A stretch of DNA of 64,000 nucleotides, from positions 1 to 64,000 of the forward strand of contig NZ_UYYD01000004.1 in the NCBI RefSeq assembly GCF_900625105.1, given 5' to 3'. The notes below the pieces were generated by a model. The model worked only from the letters and a program-made list of their open reading frames with translations. It was not told the origin of the DNA and searched no databases. The stretch comes from Agathobaculum sp. Marseille-P7918 (GTDB lineage: Bacteria; Bacillota; Clostridia; Oscillospirales; Butyricicoccaceae). Position 1 is the first letter of the stretch. Every line of letters starts with the position of its first letter. The position numbers and the translations under genes were made by a program. This document shows positions 22,908 through 32,061 of the stretch, one piece after another.

Positions 22908-24404
22908 TTACTCTTCGCAGCTGCGGTAAGAGTCGAACTGATCGGTGACTGCCTTGCTCGGTGCGGGGGTCAGCAGGCTGACCACGATGATGGCGATCAG
23001 GCCGCAGACAAAGCCGGGCACGATCTCATACAGTTCGAAGATGCCGCCGGACAGCTGTGCCCAGACCAGATCGACCACGCCGCCGACGATGATGCCGGCA
23101 TACGCGCCGTACTTGTTGGTGCGGCGCCAGAACAGCGAGCAGAGCACCAGCGGGCCGAAGGCCGAGCCGAAACCGGCCCACGCGTATTCGACCAGACCGA
23201 GTACGGTGCTGTTCTGGTTGGTGGCGATGAAAACAGCGATCAGCGCAACGACGATGACGCAGATGCGGGAAACCCACATCAGCTCGGACGCCGAAGCGTT
23301 CGGACGGATCTTGTTATGGTAAAAGTCTTCCGTGATGGCGGAAGCGGTGACCAGCAGCTGGCTGTCCGCCGTGGACATGATGGCCGCAAGGATCGCAGAC
23401 AGGAAGATGCCGGCGATAAAGACCGGGAAAATGCGGCTGACCATGTTGATGTAAATGGTTTCTTCGTTGCCGGCGGTGACCAGCAGGCCGTCGCCGAGGA
23501 ACATACGGCCGGAAACGCCGATCAGAACCGCGGCCGTCAGCGAAATCAGTACCCAGATGGTAGCGATGCGGCGGGACTTCTTGATGGCGCTGGGCGACGA
23601 AATACCCATAAAGCGCACCAGAATGTGCGGCTGGCCAAAGTAGCCAAGGCCCCATGCCAGCAGCGAGATGATGCCGAGCGCGGTGTAGGGCGTATTGGTT
23701 TCGCCGTCCACAAACATGTTCAGGAAGTTGGGGTTAAAGGATTCGACCTGCGACAGAAAGTCGGACGGGCCGCCGAGCGAGCCGATGGCGATCGTCGGGA
23801 CTGCGATGACGCAGAAGAACATCAGAAGGCCCTGGAAAAAGTCGGTCCAGCAAACGGCGAAGAAGCCGCCGGCAAAGGTGTACGAAATGACGACGACTGC
23901 ACCCACCAGCAGCGACACCAGATACGGGATGCCGAACACGGAGGAGAACAGCTTGGCGCAGGAAACAAAGCCGGACGCCGTGTAGAACAGGAAGAACACC
24001 AGAATGAATACGGCCGCGATGACCGAGATCATGCCGCTTTCATCCTGATAGCGGTTTTTGAAAAACTGCGGAAGCGTGATCGCGTCGTTTGCGACCTTGG
24101 TATACTGGCGCAGCGGCTTGGCAACCAGCAGCCAGTTGAGGTAAGTACCCACGGCAAGGCCGATGGCGATCCAGCCGGCGGAAATACCGGACAGATAGGC
24201 AGCGCCGGGCAGACCCATCAGCAGCCAGCCGGACATATCCGAGGCCTGGGCGCTCATCGAGGTGACCCAGGAGCCGAGCTTGCGGCCGCCGAGGAAGTAA
24301 TCGGTCGTCGTACGGCTTTTGCCCATGAAGTACATACCGATACAGATCATGAAGATCAGGTATACGCCGAATGCGGCGATCGTGATGATGCTGTCAAAGT
24401 TCAT
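22908..24404 (-). CDS. putP: Sodium/proline symporter
   Basis: 498-residue SSS-family transporter with 13 expected membrane helices. It shows the PutP-type N-terminus with YFLGGRKLGSWVTSMSAQASDMSGWL, containing the sodium-site serines, and the family signature near IFLSAILAAIMSTADSQLLV. It imports proline with Na+. Located first in an operon with an MBL hydrolase, DUF3006 and lysA; proline biosynthesis genes proBA lie just upstream on the same strand in a separate unit. The start ATG at 24404 follows GGGAGGGT. Confidence 0.92.
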   Translation of the reverse strand: MNFDSIITIAAFGVYLIFMICIGMYFMGKSRTTTDYFLGGRKLGSWVTSMSAQASDMSGWLLMGLPGAAYLSGISAGWIAIGLAVGTYLNWLLVAKPLRQYTKVANDAITLPQFFKNRYQDESGMISVIAAVFILVFFLFYTASGFVSCAKLFSSVFGIPYLVSLLVGAVVVISYTFAGGFFAVCWTDFFQGLLMFFCVIAVPTIAIGSLGGPSDFLSQVESFNPNFLNMFVDGETNTPYTALGIISLLAWGLGYFGQPHILVRFMGISSPSAIKKSRRIATIWVLISLTAAVLIGVSGRMFLGDGLLVTAGNEETIYINMVSRIFPVFIAGIFLSAILAAIMSTADSQLLVTASAITEDFYHNKIRPNASASELMWVSRICVIVVALIAVFIATNQNSTVLGLVEYAWAGFGSAFGPLVLCSLFWRRTNKYGAYAGIIVGGVVDLVWAQLSGGIFELYEIVPGFVCGLIAIIVVSLLTPAPSKAVTDQFDSYRSCEE

Positions 24405-24433
24405 GTGTATTTACCCTCCCAAAATTCATGTTT

Positions 24434-24462
24434 ATTATACATGGAAACTGCATTTTTTGCAA
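24434..24462 (-). promoter_or_regulatory. Promoter of the putP operon
   Basis: Minus strand TTGCAA, 17 bases, TATAAT. Confidence 0.8.
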
Positions 24463-24570
24463 GAACGCGGGGAGAGAATTGCGCGGGCGGATAAAAATAT
24501 ACGCTTTGCACAATTTTATGCAGATTTCTTTCGCGGCAGTTATCGGAAACGTCTGCGCGCTGCGCGCAGC

Positions 24571-24604
24571 AAAAAAGGGGCTGCCGGTCCGGCAGCCCCT
24601 TTGC
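24571..24604 (-). terminator. Terminator of the proB operon
   Basis: On the minus strand AAAGGGGCTGCCGG, one-base loop, CCGGCAGCCCCTTTTTT. Confidence 0.85.
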
Positions 24605-24613
24605 AGGTCGGTG

Positions 24614-25219
24614 TTACAGTTTCATGGCCCGGACCAGCTTGCTTTCCGGTTCGGGAATGAGCGAGAGGTGGTCGGCCAGCTCGGCGGCCAGCGCGTGGAA
24701 CGCGTCCTCGCTGCCGGCGACATATTCCAGCTCGATCTCACACAGCGGCGCGGTTTTATCCCCGTGCCGCAAAGTGCCCTGGTCAAGCGCAAGCTCGCAC
24801 ACGGTGTCGTCCTGCTGCAGCAGGATCGCGCAGCGGCGGAAGTCCACCGTGCAGATCTGCTCGAGCGGGGCGGCCAGCGCCTGCGCGCACAGCGTCAGCG
24901 GCGCGCCCTTTTTGGGCAGAATAGCAAGTCCTTCGGCGACCGTCTGCGCCAAGCACTCGTATTCCTCGTGCGCGCGCATGCCGTCGGGCGTGTTTTCGTT
25001 GCGCAGCTTCATGCAGCAAACGCTGCGGTCGTTTTCTTTTCGCAGGCGCAGCGCGGCCTGCTGGCGGCGCAGCAAGCCGTCCGCCGTGTCATAATACTGC
25101 GACCGCATGTGCAGCGTCCGGCTCTGCGTGCCGATGCGGGAGGAGGCCCACAAAAGCGCCTGCCCCAAAAGCTCCTCATCGGCGCGCCACTTGTATTCCT
25201 TCTCCATGGTTTTGTTCAT
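24614..25219 (-). CDS. CYTH-domain triphosphate tunnel metalloenzyme
   Basis: 201 residues. The N-terminal ExExK signature (MEKEYKWR) and later alternating charged beta strands (ALRLRKEN, CMKLR, EEYEC, ALDQGTLRHG, CEIELEYV) define the CYTH tunnel. Members hydrolyse inorganic triphosphate or thiamine triphosphate with Mg2+; the substrate here is not known. The ATG overlaps the proA stop (ATGA), so it is cotranslated as the last gene of the proB operon; a second ATG four codons later is possible. Confidence 0.82.
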   Translation of the reverse strand: MNKTMEKEYKWRADEELLGQALLWASSRIGTQSRTLHMRSQYYDTADGLLRRQQAALRLRKENDRSVCCMKLRNENTPDGMRAHEEYECLAQTVAEGLAILPKKGAPLTLCAQALAAPLEQICTVDFRRCAILLQQDDTVCELALDQGTLRHGDKTAPLCEIELEYVAGSEDAFHALAAELADHLSLIPEPESKLVRAMKL

Positions 25220-26466
25220 CAGCGCACCTGTCCGTTTCCGTAGATAATATATTTGGTGGTGGTCAGCGCGGTCAGGCCCATCGGGCCGCGCGCGTGCAAT
25301 TTCTGGGTGGAAATGCCGATTTCCGCGCCGAAACCGAATTCAAAGCCGTCGGTGAAGCGGGTGGAAGCATTGACGTAGACCGCTGCCGCATCCACTTCGT
25401 CGAGAAACCGCTGCGACGAGGCGTAGTCCCGGGTGACGATGCACTCGGAGTGGCCGGTGTTGAAACGGTTGATGTGGTCGATCGCCTCGTCGAGCGAGTC
25501 AACGACCTTGCAGGAGATCTCGTAGCCGAGATATTCACGGCCGTAGTCCTCGTCGGTTGCGGGCAGCACCGTGTCGCCAAGAATCGCCATCGTGCGCGGG
25601 CAACCGTGCAGCACCACGCCGTCGGGCGCAAGTCCGGCCGCCGCCATGGGTAGGAAGTCGGCTGCGACGTCCTTGTGCACCAGCAGGCTTTCGGCCGCGT
25701 TGCACACGCTCGGCCGCTGGCACTTGGCGTTGACCAGAATCCTCTGCGCCATGTCGAGGTCAGCCGACGCATCCACATACACATGGCAGTTGCCCGTGCC
25801 GGTTTCAATCACCGGGACGGTCGCGTTCTGTACGACCGCGCGGATCAGCCCTGCGCCGCCGCGCGGGATGAGTACATCCAGATAGCCGTTGAGCTTCATC
25901 ATCTGGTTTGCGCTGTCGCGCGAGGTGTCCTCAACCAGATTGATCGCGTCCGCGGGCAGACCCTCGGCTTCGAGCGCCGCGCGCATGAGCTGGGTCAGGC
26001 ACATGGAGGAGTGGAACGCCTCCTTGCCGCCGCGCAGGATGCAGGCCGAGCCTGCCTTGAAGCACAGCGCCGCCGCATCCACCGTGACGTTGGGGCGCGC
26101 CTCGTAAATGATGCCGATGACGCCCATCGGTACGCGCTTCTGACCGATCAGCAGGCCGTTGGGGCGTTTGTGCATGCCCAGCACTTCACCGACCGGATCG
26201 GGCAGGGCGGCCACCTGCCGGCAGCCTTCCGCGATGCCCTTGATGCGCTTTTCATCCAGCATCAGCCGGTCGATCAGTCCGTCCGCCAGTCCGGCGGCGC
26301 GGCCGTTTTCGATGTCGATGCGGTTGGCGGCGATGATCTCGTCCGCGTGCGTCGTGAGCGCGTCCGCGATAGCGAGCAGGCCGCGGTTTTTATCGTTTGT
26401 GCCGAGTTTTGCTACCGCGTGTTTGACGCGGCGTGCATCTTCAGCAATTTCCAGCAGTTGCCGCAT
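25219..26466 (-). CDS. proA: Gamma-glutamyl phosphate reductase
   Basis: 415-residue NADPH-dependent aldehyde dehydrogenase-fold enzyme that makes glutamate-5-semialdehyde, the second step of proline synthesis. Family sequences include MGVIGIIYEARPNVTVDAA, RGGKEAFHSS, PRGGAGLIR, the catalytic Cys in KCQRPSVCNAAE and the closing FGAEIGISTQKLHARGPMGL. Length is standard. GAGGTGA precedes the ATG by 7 bases. It is third in proB-orf50-proA-CYTH. Confidence 0.95.
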   Translation of the reverse strand: MRQLLEIAEDARRVKHAVAKLGTNDKNRGLLAIADALTTHADEIIAANRIDIENGRAAGLADGLIDRLMLDEKRIKGIAEGCRQVAALPDPVGEVLGMHKRPNGLLIGQKRVPMGVIGIIYEARPNVTVDAAALCFKAGSACILRGGKEAFHSSMCLTQLMRAALEAEGLPADAINLVEDTSRDSANQMMKLNGYLDVLIPRGGAGLIRAVVQNATVPVIETGTGNCHVYVDASADLDMAQRILVNAKCQRPSVCNAAESLLVHKDVAADFLPMAAAGLAPDGVVLHGCPRTMAILGDTVLPATDEDYGREYLGYEISCKVVDSLDEAIDHINRFNTGHSECIVTRDYASSQRFLDEVDAAAVYVNASTRFTDGFEFGFGAEIGISTQKLHARGPMGLTALTTTKYIIYGNGQVR

Positions 26467-26512
26467 GGCGTTTCACCTCGTTTGGAAAAAATGGTTGCAG
26501 GATGGCGTAAAA

Positions 26513-26665
26513 TCAGCCCAGCCAGCCGTTGCAGTACGCCTGTACGCCCAGGAATGCGCCGATGGCCGCGCCGATGAGCGCCGCGGCGACCTGTGCCTTG
26601 GAGAACACGCGCAGATTGCCGCTGCAAAGCACATCGGTCAACCGGTGAAAATGGAATTTTGTCAT
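26513..26665 (-). CDS. 50-residue hydrophobic protein between proB and proA
   Basis: Short frame whose ATG overlaps the proB stop codon (ATGA) and has GGAGGAAG about 10 bases upstream. The product MTKFHFHRLTDVL.. continues to an Ala/Gly-rich hydrophobic helix (AQVAAALIGAAIGAFLGVQA, about 24-43) and ends CNGWLG. It fills most of the gap between proB and proA. I recognise no family. Overlap, ribosome site and amphipathic/hydrophobic content support a real, translated gene. Confidence 0.6.
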   Translation of the reverse strand: MTKFHFHRLTDVLCSGNLRVFSKAQVAAALIGAAIGAFLGVQAYCNGWLG

Positions 26666-27474
26666 ACGTGTTCTTCCTCCTCCCGTGCAAACAGCGTGCC
26701 GACCGGCCTGCCGTCTACGATGTCATATAAAATGTCGTCCTTGTCGCCGTTGGCCACCAGCATCGGGATGCCGGCGTCCATGCAAAGCTCGGCGGCGGTG
26801 ATCTTGGTGGCCATGCCGCCCGTGCCGTGGGCCGAGCCTGCGCCGCCCGCCATGCGGCGGATCTTGGCGTCGATCTTGGTCACATGACCGATCAGCTTGG
26901 CCTGCGGGTTTTTGCGCGGGTCGGAATCATACAGTCCGTCGATATCCGAGAAGATGACCAGCAGATCCGCGTCGCACATGCGCGCAACCACGGCGGAAAG
27001 CGTGTCGTTATCGCCGAAGTTTTCGATGTGCTTAAGCTCTGCGGTGGCGACCGTGTCGTTTTCGTTGACGATCGGCACAACGCCCGTGCGCATGAGCGCG
27101 GTGAACGTGTTGTGGATGTTTTCGCGCTGGTCGTCGTCGATGATGTTTTCGCGCGTCAGCAGGATCTGGGCGACGTTGATGCCGTATTCCAGAAACATCT
27201 TGTCGTAAATATGCATCAGCTCGCACTGGCCGACCGCTGCGGCGGCCTGTTTCATGGCAAGTTCCCTAGGGCGTCCGCCCAGCCCGAGCTTGGCCGCGCC
27301 CACGCCTACTGCGCCCGAGGAGACGAGCACCATATCGAACCCGCGGTTTTGCAGGTCGCTGATCGTGCGCACGAGCCGTTCGATGCGGCGGATGTTGAGC
27401 TTGCCGTTTTCGTATGTCAGCGTCGAGGTACCCACCTTGACCACGATGCGGCGGACCTCGTTGATGTGCAGCAT
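26662..27474 (-). CDS. proB: Glutamate 5-kinase
   Basis: First enzyme of proline synthesis: phosphorylates L-glutamate with ATP. 270 residues consisting of the amino acid kinase domain only (VVKVGTSTLT, SSGAVGVGAAKLG, NENDTVA, FGDNDTLSA, LLVIFSDIDGLYD, GTGGMATKITAAE); the C-terminal PUA domain of enterobacterial ProB is absent, which is common in Firmicutes. Start ATG after GGGGGA. Own promoter with extended -10; first gene of the operon. Confidence 0.94.
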   Translation of the reverse strand: MLHINEVRRIVVKVGTSTLTYENGKLNIRRIERLVRTISDLQNRGFDMVLVSSGAVGVGAAKLGLGGRPRELAMKQAAAAVGQCELMHIYDKMFLEYGINVAQILLTRENIIDDDQRENIHNTFTALMRTGVVPIVNENDTVATAELKHIENFGDNDTLSAVVARMCDADLLVIFSDIDGLYDSDPRKNPQAKLIGHVTKIDAKIRRMAGGAGSAHGTGGMATKITAAELCMDAGIPMLVANGDKDDILYDIVDGRPVGTLFAREEEEHV

Positions 27475-27528
27475 AGTTTTCCCCCAATGACTGTCCGGCA
27501 TCTCGTCCGGACGGAATAATTCAGTCTT

Positions 27529-27557
27529 ATTTTAGCACAGTGCAGCGCACCGTACAA
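27529..27557 (-). promoter_or_regulatory. Promoter of the proB operon
   Basis: Minus strand TTGTAC, 17 bases, TAAAAT with TGC extension. Confidence 0.65.
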
Positions 27558-27668
27558 GGAAAACAAAAATCTTTTACAAATTCGCGTCCCGGCATCGCTT
27601 TGTACAAAAAACCGCAGGCCGAACGCCCATCTTTGCACAGATTTTGTGTTCCAAAAGGGGATGGGTTG

Positions 27669-27677
27669 TGGTATACT
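27669..27677 (+). promoter_or_regulatory. Extended -10 promoter of zapA
   Basis: TGGTATACT, 55 bases before the zapA start; no clear -35. Confidence 0.55.
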
Positions 27678-27732
27678 ATATTTTATCAAATTATGCCTTT
27701 TGAACGACTATTTTGCGAAAGGAAGGATTTGC

Positions 27733-28044
27733 ATGGCAAACCGAGTGACCATACAGATCGCAGGACAGCGATATACCATGCTGGCGGAGGAATCTGTGGA
27801 ATATATGAACGAGGTGGCGGAGCTGGCGCAGCAGACCATCGCGGAGTGCGGCGGTTCGGCGGCTTTCGCGTCCACGCGGGCGCTTGCGCTGGCGACAGTC
27901 AACCTCGCCGACGAATATATCAAGGCGAAAACGGCGGCCGAAGCTGCCGAGGCCAAGTGCCGCGCGCTGGAGGCGGAGAACACCGCCCTGCGGCAGCAGG
28001 TCAATCGCAACAGCGGGAACCACCCGGGGAACCGCCGCAAATGA
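27733..28044 (+). CDS. zapA: Cell division protein ZapA
   Basis: 103 residues that promote FtsZ bundling at the division site. The N-terminal globular part (VTIQIAGQRYTMLAEESVEYMNEVAEL) and the C-terminal coiled coil (from about residue 55, ALATVNLADEYIKAKTAAEAAEAKCRALEAEN) match ZapA. ATG follows AAGGAAGG. It overlaps the U32 peptidase gene by ATGA. A much longer frame running through this region in another phase is not a gene. Confidence 0.85.
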   Translation: MANRVTIQIAGQRYTMLAEESVEYMNEVAELAQQTIAECGGSAAFASTRALALATVNLADEYIKAKTAAEAAEAKCRALEAENTALRQQVNRNSGNHPGNRRK

Positions 28045-30071
28045 GTAACGTAGAACTGCTGGCCCCTGCCGGTTCGCCGGAAGGGGTGCGCGCGGCCGTG
28101 CAGTCGGGCGCGGGCGCGGTGTATATGGGCTTCGGCACGTTCAACGCGCGCCGCAACGCGCAGGGCTTTTCGGCCGATGAAATGGCGGACGCGATCGCGT
28201 ACTGCCGGGCGCGCGGGGTCAAGACCAACATCACGCTCAATATCCTGACCGGCGACCGCGAACTGGACGCGGCGCTTCGCGACGCGAAATTCTTGTATGA
28301 GGCGGGCGCGGATGCGCTGATCGTGCAGGATTTGGGTCTGGCGCGCCTGATCCATGCGCACGCGCCGGATTTTGCGCTGCATGCCTCCACCCAGATGACC
28401 ATTCACACGCTGGACGGCGCAAAGCAGGCGCGCGACCTCGGCTTTTCGCGCGTTGTGCTCAGCCGTGAGTGCACGCGGGACGAGGTGCGCCTGATCACCG
28501 AGCAAGCGGGCGTGGAAACCGAGGTGTTTGTGCACGGCGCGCTGTGCATGTGTTATTCCGGGCAGTGCTATCTGTCCGCGGTCATCGGGCAGCGCTCGGG
28601 CAACCGCGGTCTGTGCGCGCAGCCCTGCCGCCTGCCGTATGACGGCGGCTATCCGCTCTCGCTCAAGGATCTGGCGCTGGCCGGGCATGTGGCGGAGCTG
28701 GCCGACCTCGGCGTGTCCTCGCTCAAGATCGAGGGCCGCATGAAGCGGCCGGAATACACCGCGATCGTGACCCAAATTTACGCTGATCTGCTGCGCGAGC
28801 ATCGGAACCCGACGCCGGAGGAACGCGACACGCTGCGGCGTGTCTTTTCGCGCGACGGGTTCACCGACGGCTATTACACCGGCAAAAAGGGCGACCGCAT
28901 GTTCGGCACCAAGACCGATGTGCCGCTGCACGAGGTGCAGGCGCTGTACGACGAGGCGGCGCATCGTTTTGCCGAGGGCAAGGAAGCGCCGCTCGTGCCG
29001 GTTTCGCTGTGCTTTACCGCGCGCGAGGATACGGGCGCGGTGCTCAGTGCGGACGGCGTTTCGTCCGCGGCGCCGGTCGAGCAGGCGCGTACCCGGCCGA
29101 CCACGCCGGAGATGGTGGAAAAGTCGCTGCGCAAAACAGGCGGCACACCGTTTTATATCAAAAACTTACGCATTGAGATCGAGGACGGCCTTGCGCTGCC
29201 CGCGTCTGTGATCAACGGCATGCGGCGCGATGCGCTTGCTCTGCTGCTGGCCAAGCGTGCGGCGCCGCCGTCGCGCGACTGGCTGGAAGGTGCGCTGCTC
29301 GAGCGGGACGACGACAGCCGTCCGCGCACTGGCTTCTGCGGGTATACGGCGTCCGTGCGCACCCGCGCGCAGGCGGATGCGCTGCGTGGGCTGGGGCTGG
29401 AAACCATCTATGTCCCGCTGGACGTTGCCGCACAGACCGGCCTGCCGGCCGTGCTACCGCGCGTCTTTTCGGATGCGGAGCAGCCCGAGATCGAGATGCT
29501 GCTGGGCGAGGCCATGAGCCGCGGCACAAAAACCGTGCTGGCGGGCAACCTCGGCCATATCGCCATGGCGCGGCGGTTGGGCTTTGCCGTGCACGGCGAC
29601 TTCGGCCTGAACGCGTTCAACAGCAAAACCCTGTATGCGCTGGCTGAACTGGGTGTGCAGCGGCAGACGCTGTCGTTTGAAGCGCGTCTGGCGCAGATCC
29701 GCGATATGCGCGGGCCGCTGGAAACCGAAATGATCGTCTACGGCCATCTGCCGCTGATGATTTTTGAAAACTGCGCGATCCGCCGTCAGCACGGCGGCAA
29801 GTGCAGCTGCAAGGATGGGATCACCTATCTGACCGACCGGCGCGGCGAGCGCTTTGCACTGCTGCCCGAGTACGGCTGCCGCAATACGCTTTTGGGCAAC
29901 CGCCCGCTGTGCCTGCGGGAGAATGTGGTGCGCCTTGGCGTACAGACCGCGCGGCTGCTGTTTACGATCGAAACGCCGGAGGAGTGCGCGCGCATTGCCT
30001 GCGCGTTCCTCGAGGGCAACCCCATGGAAGGGGAATTCACCAACGGACTGTACAAAAGAGGAGTCGAATAA
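28041..30071 (+). CDS. U32 family peptidase
   Basis: 676 residues. The N-terminal U32 domain begins ELLAPAGSPEGVRAAVQSGAGAVYMG and contains the Cys-rich signature MCYSGQCYLSAVIGQRSGNRGLCAQPCR, which may hold an Fe-S cluster; the C-terminal half carries DUF3656-like and CGYTASV.. segments with further Cys (CSCKD, YGCRN). Related proteins RlhA and TrhP/YrrNO hydroxylate RNA (23S C2501 or tRNA U34), others are called collagenases. The ATG overlaps the zapA stop; the open frame extends 167 codons further upstream but that part overlaps zapA in a different phase and lacks a start signal. Confidence 0.88.
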   Translation: MSNVELLAPAGSPEGVRAAVQSGAGAVYMGFGTFNARRNAQGFSADEMADAIAYCRARGVKTNITLNILTGDRELDAALRDAKFLYEAGADALIVQDLGLARLIHAHAPDFALHASTQMTIHTLDGAKQARDLGFSRVVLSRECTRDEVRLITEQAGVETEVFVHGALCMCYSGQCYLSAVIGQRSGNRGLCAQPCRLPYDGGYPLSLKDLALAGHVAELADLGVSSLKIEGRMKRPEYTAIVTQIYADLLREHRNPTPEERDTLRRVFSRDGFTDGYYTGKKGDRMFGTKTDVPLHEVQALYDEAAHRFAEGKEAPLVPVSLCFTAREDTGAVLSADGVSSAAPVEQARTRPTTPEMVEKSLRKTGGTPFYIKNLRIEIEDGLALPASVINGMRRDALALLLAKRAAPPSRDWLEGALLERDDDSRPRTGFCGYTASVRTRAQADALRGLGLETIYVPLDVAAQTGLPAVLPRVFSDAEQPEIEMLLGEAMSRGTKTVLAGNLGHIAMARRLGFAVHGDFGLNAFNSKTLYALAELGVQRQTLSFEARLAQIRDMRGPLETEMIVYGHLPLMIFENCAIRRQHGGKCSCKDGITYLTDRRGERFALLPEYGCRNTLLGNRPLCLRENVVRLGVQTARLLFTIETPEECARIACAFLEGNPMEGEFTNGLYKRGVE

Positions 30072-30661
30072 TGCAAATCGTTCTGGCGTCCGGCTCGCCG
30101 CGCAGGCGCGAGCTGCTGGCGCTGATCACCGAGGAATTTACCGTCTGTCCGGCGGATGCGGATGAAACGCTGCGTCCCGGCGCGCCGCTTTCGGAGGAGG
30201 TCGTGCGCCTGTCCCTGCTTAAAGCGCAGGCAGCGCAGCGGCTGCATCCCGAGGCCGTGTGCATCGGGTCGGACACGATGGTCACGATAGACGGCCTGCC
30301 GCTGGGCAAACCGGCGGATGCGGCGCAGGCGGCGGATATGCTGCGCCGTTTGCGTGGCCGCACACACGAGGTGCTGACCGGGCTGGCCGTGCTGCCGCCC
30401 GAAGGTGACGCGCGCACGCTGTGTACCCGCACGCGTGTTTCGTTCCGTAACTTTGCGGAGGACGAGCTCGCGGCCTATCTTGCCACGGGCGAGCCGCTGG
30501 ACAAAGCGGGCGCGTACGGCATTCAGGGGCACGGCGCGCTGCTCATCGAGGGCATTGAGGGAGATTATTACAGCGTGATGGGCCTGCCGGTGGCGGGGCT
30601 GCATGTGATTTTGCGGCAGCTGGCGCGGGAAATGCCCGACAGCCAGCGCTGTATGGAATAA
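30071..30661 (+). CDS. maf: Maf-type nucleotide pyrophosphatase
   Basis: 196-residue dTTP/UTP pyrophosphatase-type house-cleaning enzyme. Motifs: LASGSPRRRELL at the start, IGSDTMVTIDG, LGKPADAAQAADMLRRLRGRTHEVLTG and the EPLDKAGAYGIQGHG block. The start overlaps the previous stop by one base (TAATG). It precedes mreC by 19 bases, a common association with cell-shape genes. Confidence 0.92.
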   Translation: MQIVLASGSPRRRELLALITEEFTVCPADADETLRPGAPLSEEVVRLSLLKAQAAQRLHPEAVCIGSDTMVTIDGLPLGKPADAAQAADMLRRLRGRTHEVLTGLAVLPPEGDARTLCTRTRVSFRNFAEDELAAYLATGEPLDKAGAYGIQGHGALLIEGIEGDYYSVMGLPVAGLHVILRQLAREMPDSQRCME

Positions 30662-30680
30662 TGAAAGGAGTTTAGGATTC

Positions 30681-31526
30681 TTGCGAAGACGTAACAGAGT
30701 GGGATCCCGTTTTGTGGTCGGCGTAGCGATCGTGATCTTGCTGTGCATCCTGTCCGCGCTGTACAGCGGCGTGACCGGCAACCCGTCTCCGATAACGCGG
30801 GCGGTCAGCTTTGTGACCACGCCTGTGCAGCGGCTGGCTTCCGGCGTGACCGGGGCACTGGGGAAGGGCTTGGGCTACTTTACCGAGTTTGACAACCTCA
30901 AGGCGGAAAACGAGGAGCTGAAAAAGCAGATCCGCGATATGGAGCAGACTGTGCGCGACGCGGAACTGGTCATTGAGGAGAACAATCAGCTGCGCGCGGC
31001 GGCAGGCCAGCCCGAACGCACGCGCGAGCTGACGACCATCAACGCCGAGGTCATTGCCCGCAACCCGGGCGACTGGGCGATGACGCTCAGCCTGGACAAG
31101 GGCTCGTCCCACGGCGTGGGAGAGGGAGATCTGGTCACGACGGTGGACGGCATGGTCGGCTACGTCAGCGAGGTGTATTCCAACACCTGTGAGGTCACGA
31201 CCGTGATCGATGTGGAGATGCAATGCGGTGCGCTGATTACCCGCACGCGCGAAACCGCGATTGCCGAAGGCAATTACGACCTGATGGCGGAAGGCAACCT
31301 GCGCTTGAGCTACCTGACCGAGGATTCCAGCGTGGTCATCGGCGACACGGTGGAAACATCCGGCCGTGGCGGCCTGTTCCCCAAGGGCATCATGATCGGC
31401 ACGGTCGAAAGCGTGCTGCCGGAGGAAAACGGCATTTCCTATTATGCGGTTATCAAGCCGTTTGTGGACGTGGATACGGTATCGAGCGTTTCCATCGTCA
31501 CCGACTTTACGGATACTACGGAGTGA
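30681..31526 (+). CDS. mreC: Cell shape protein MreC
   Basis: 281 residues: one N-terminal membrane helix (about 11-31), a coiled coil (about 68-110, DNLKAENEELKKQIRDMEQ..) and the two beta-barrel domains with GDWAMTLSLDKGSSHGVGEGD, GMVGYVSEV and GLFPKGIMIGTV. MreC links the MreB/RodA-PBP2 elongation machine outside the membrane. The start is TTG, chosen because AAAGGAG lies 10 bases upstream and the basic N-terminus RRRN follows. No mreB precedes it. Confidence 0.93.
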   Translation: MRRRNRVGSRFVVGVAIVILLCILSALYSGVTGNPSPITRAVSFVTTPVQRLASGVTGALGKGLGYFTEFDNLKAENEELKKQIRDMEQTVRDAELVIEENNQLRAAAGQPERTRELTTINAEVIARNPGDWAMTLSLDKGSSHGVGEGDLVTTVDGMVGYVSEVYSNTCEVTTVIDVEMQCGALITRTRETAIAEGNYDLMAEGNLRLSYLTEDSSVVIGDTVETSGRGGLFPKGIMIGTVESVLPEENGISYYAVIKPFVDVDTVSSVSIVTDFTDTTE

Positions 31527-31530
31527 GCAC

Positions 31531-32040
31531 ATGCAGAGAGAACAATTATCCATTCCTAAGATCCTGCTGTACATTCTGATCGCGCTGCTGATCTATGTGC
31601 TGCAAACCAGCCTGTTCGGCACCTGGTCGATCCGCGGCTACCATCTGGATCTGCTGCCCGCGCTGGTCGCAGCGGCGGCGCTGCTGGACGGCCCGGTGGA
31701 AGGCGTGATCATCGGTATCACAGTGGGTCTGTTTTACGATCTGGGCTTTATCGGCATCGACGGCCTGTATCCGCTGTTCTTCCTGATTTTCGGCTTTATT
31801 GCCGGGGAGATGAGCCGCCTGACGCTCAGTGGAAGCTATGTTTCCATGGTGCTGATGACGGCGTTCGAAATGATCGTGCTCGGACTGCTGCGGTATTTCT
31901 CCTATCTGCTGCCGCAGGCCGGCGCCTCGTTCGGTCTGGTGCTGCGCCAGATCATCGGCGGAACGCTGCTCGCTTGTCTGTTTTGTTTCATCGTTTACTG
32001 GCCGATGCAGAAGATCAGCCGGAAGTTCGCCAACCGATGA
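31531..32040 (+). CDS. mreD: Cell shape protein MreD
   Basis: 169 residues with five to six hydrophobic helices and the family-like segment LLPALVAAAALLDGPVEG..GLFYDLGF. It is an integral membrane partner of MreC and the elongasome. The ATG lies 5 bases after the mreC stop, with GGAGTG inside the mreC end as ribosome site. Confidence 0.9.
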   Translation: MQREQLSIPKILLYILIALLIYVLQTSLFGTWSIRGYHLDLLPALVAAAALLDGPVEGVIIGITVGLFYDLGFIGIDGLYPLFFLIFGFIAGEMSRLTLSGSYVSMVLMTAFEMIVLGLLRYFSYLLPQAGASFGLVLRQIIGGTLLACLFCFIVYWPMQKISRKFANR

Positions 32041-32061
32041 GAAGCGAAAAGAGGAACCCCT

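Noticed and set aside
27540-28040. N-terminal extension of the U32 peptidase reading frame
   Set aside because: The frame is open but overlaps zapA in another phase, has no start signal, and the family begins at ELLAPAGS right after the ATG at 28041.
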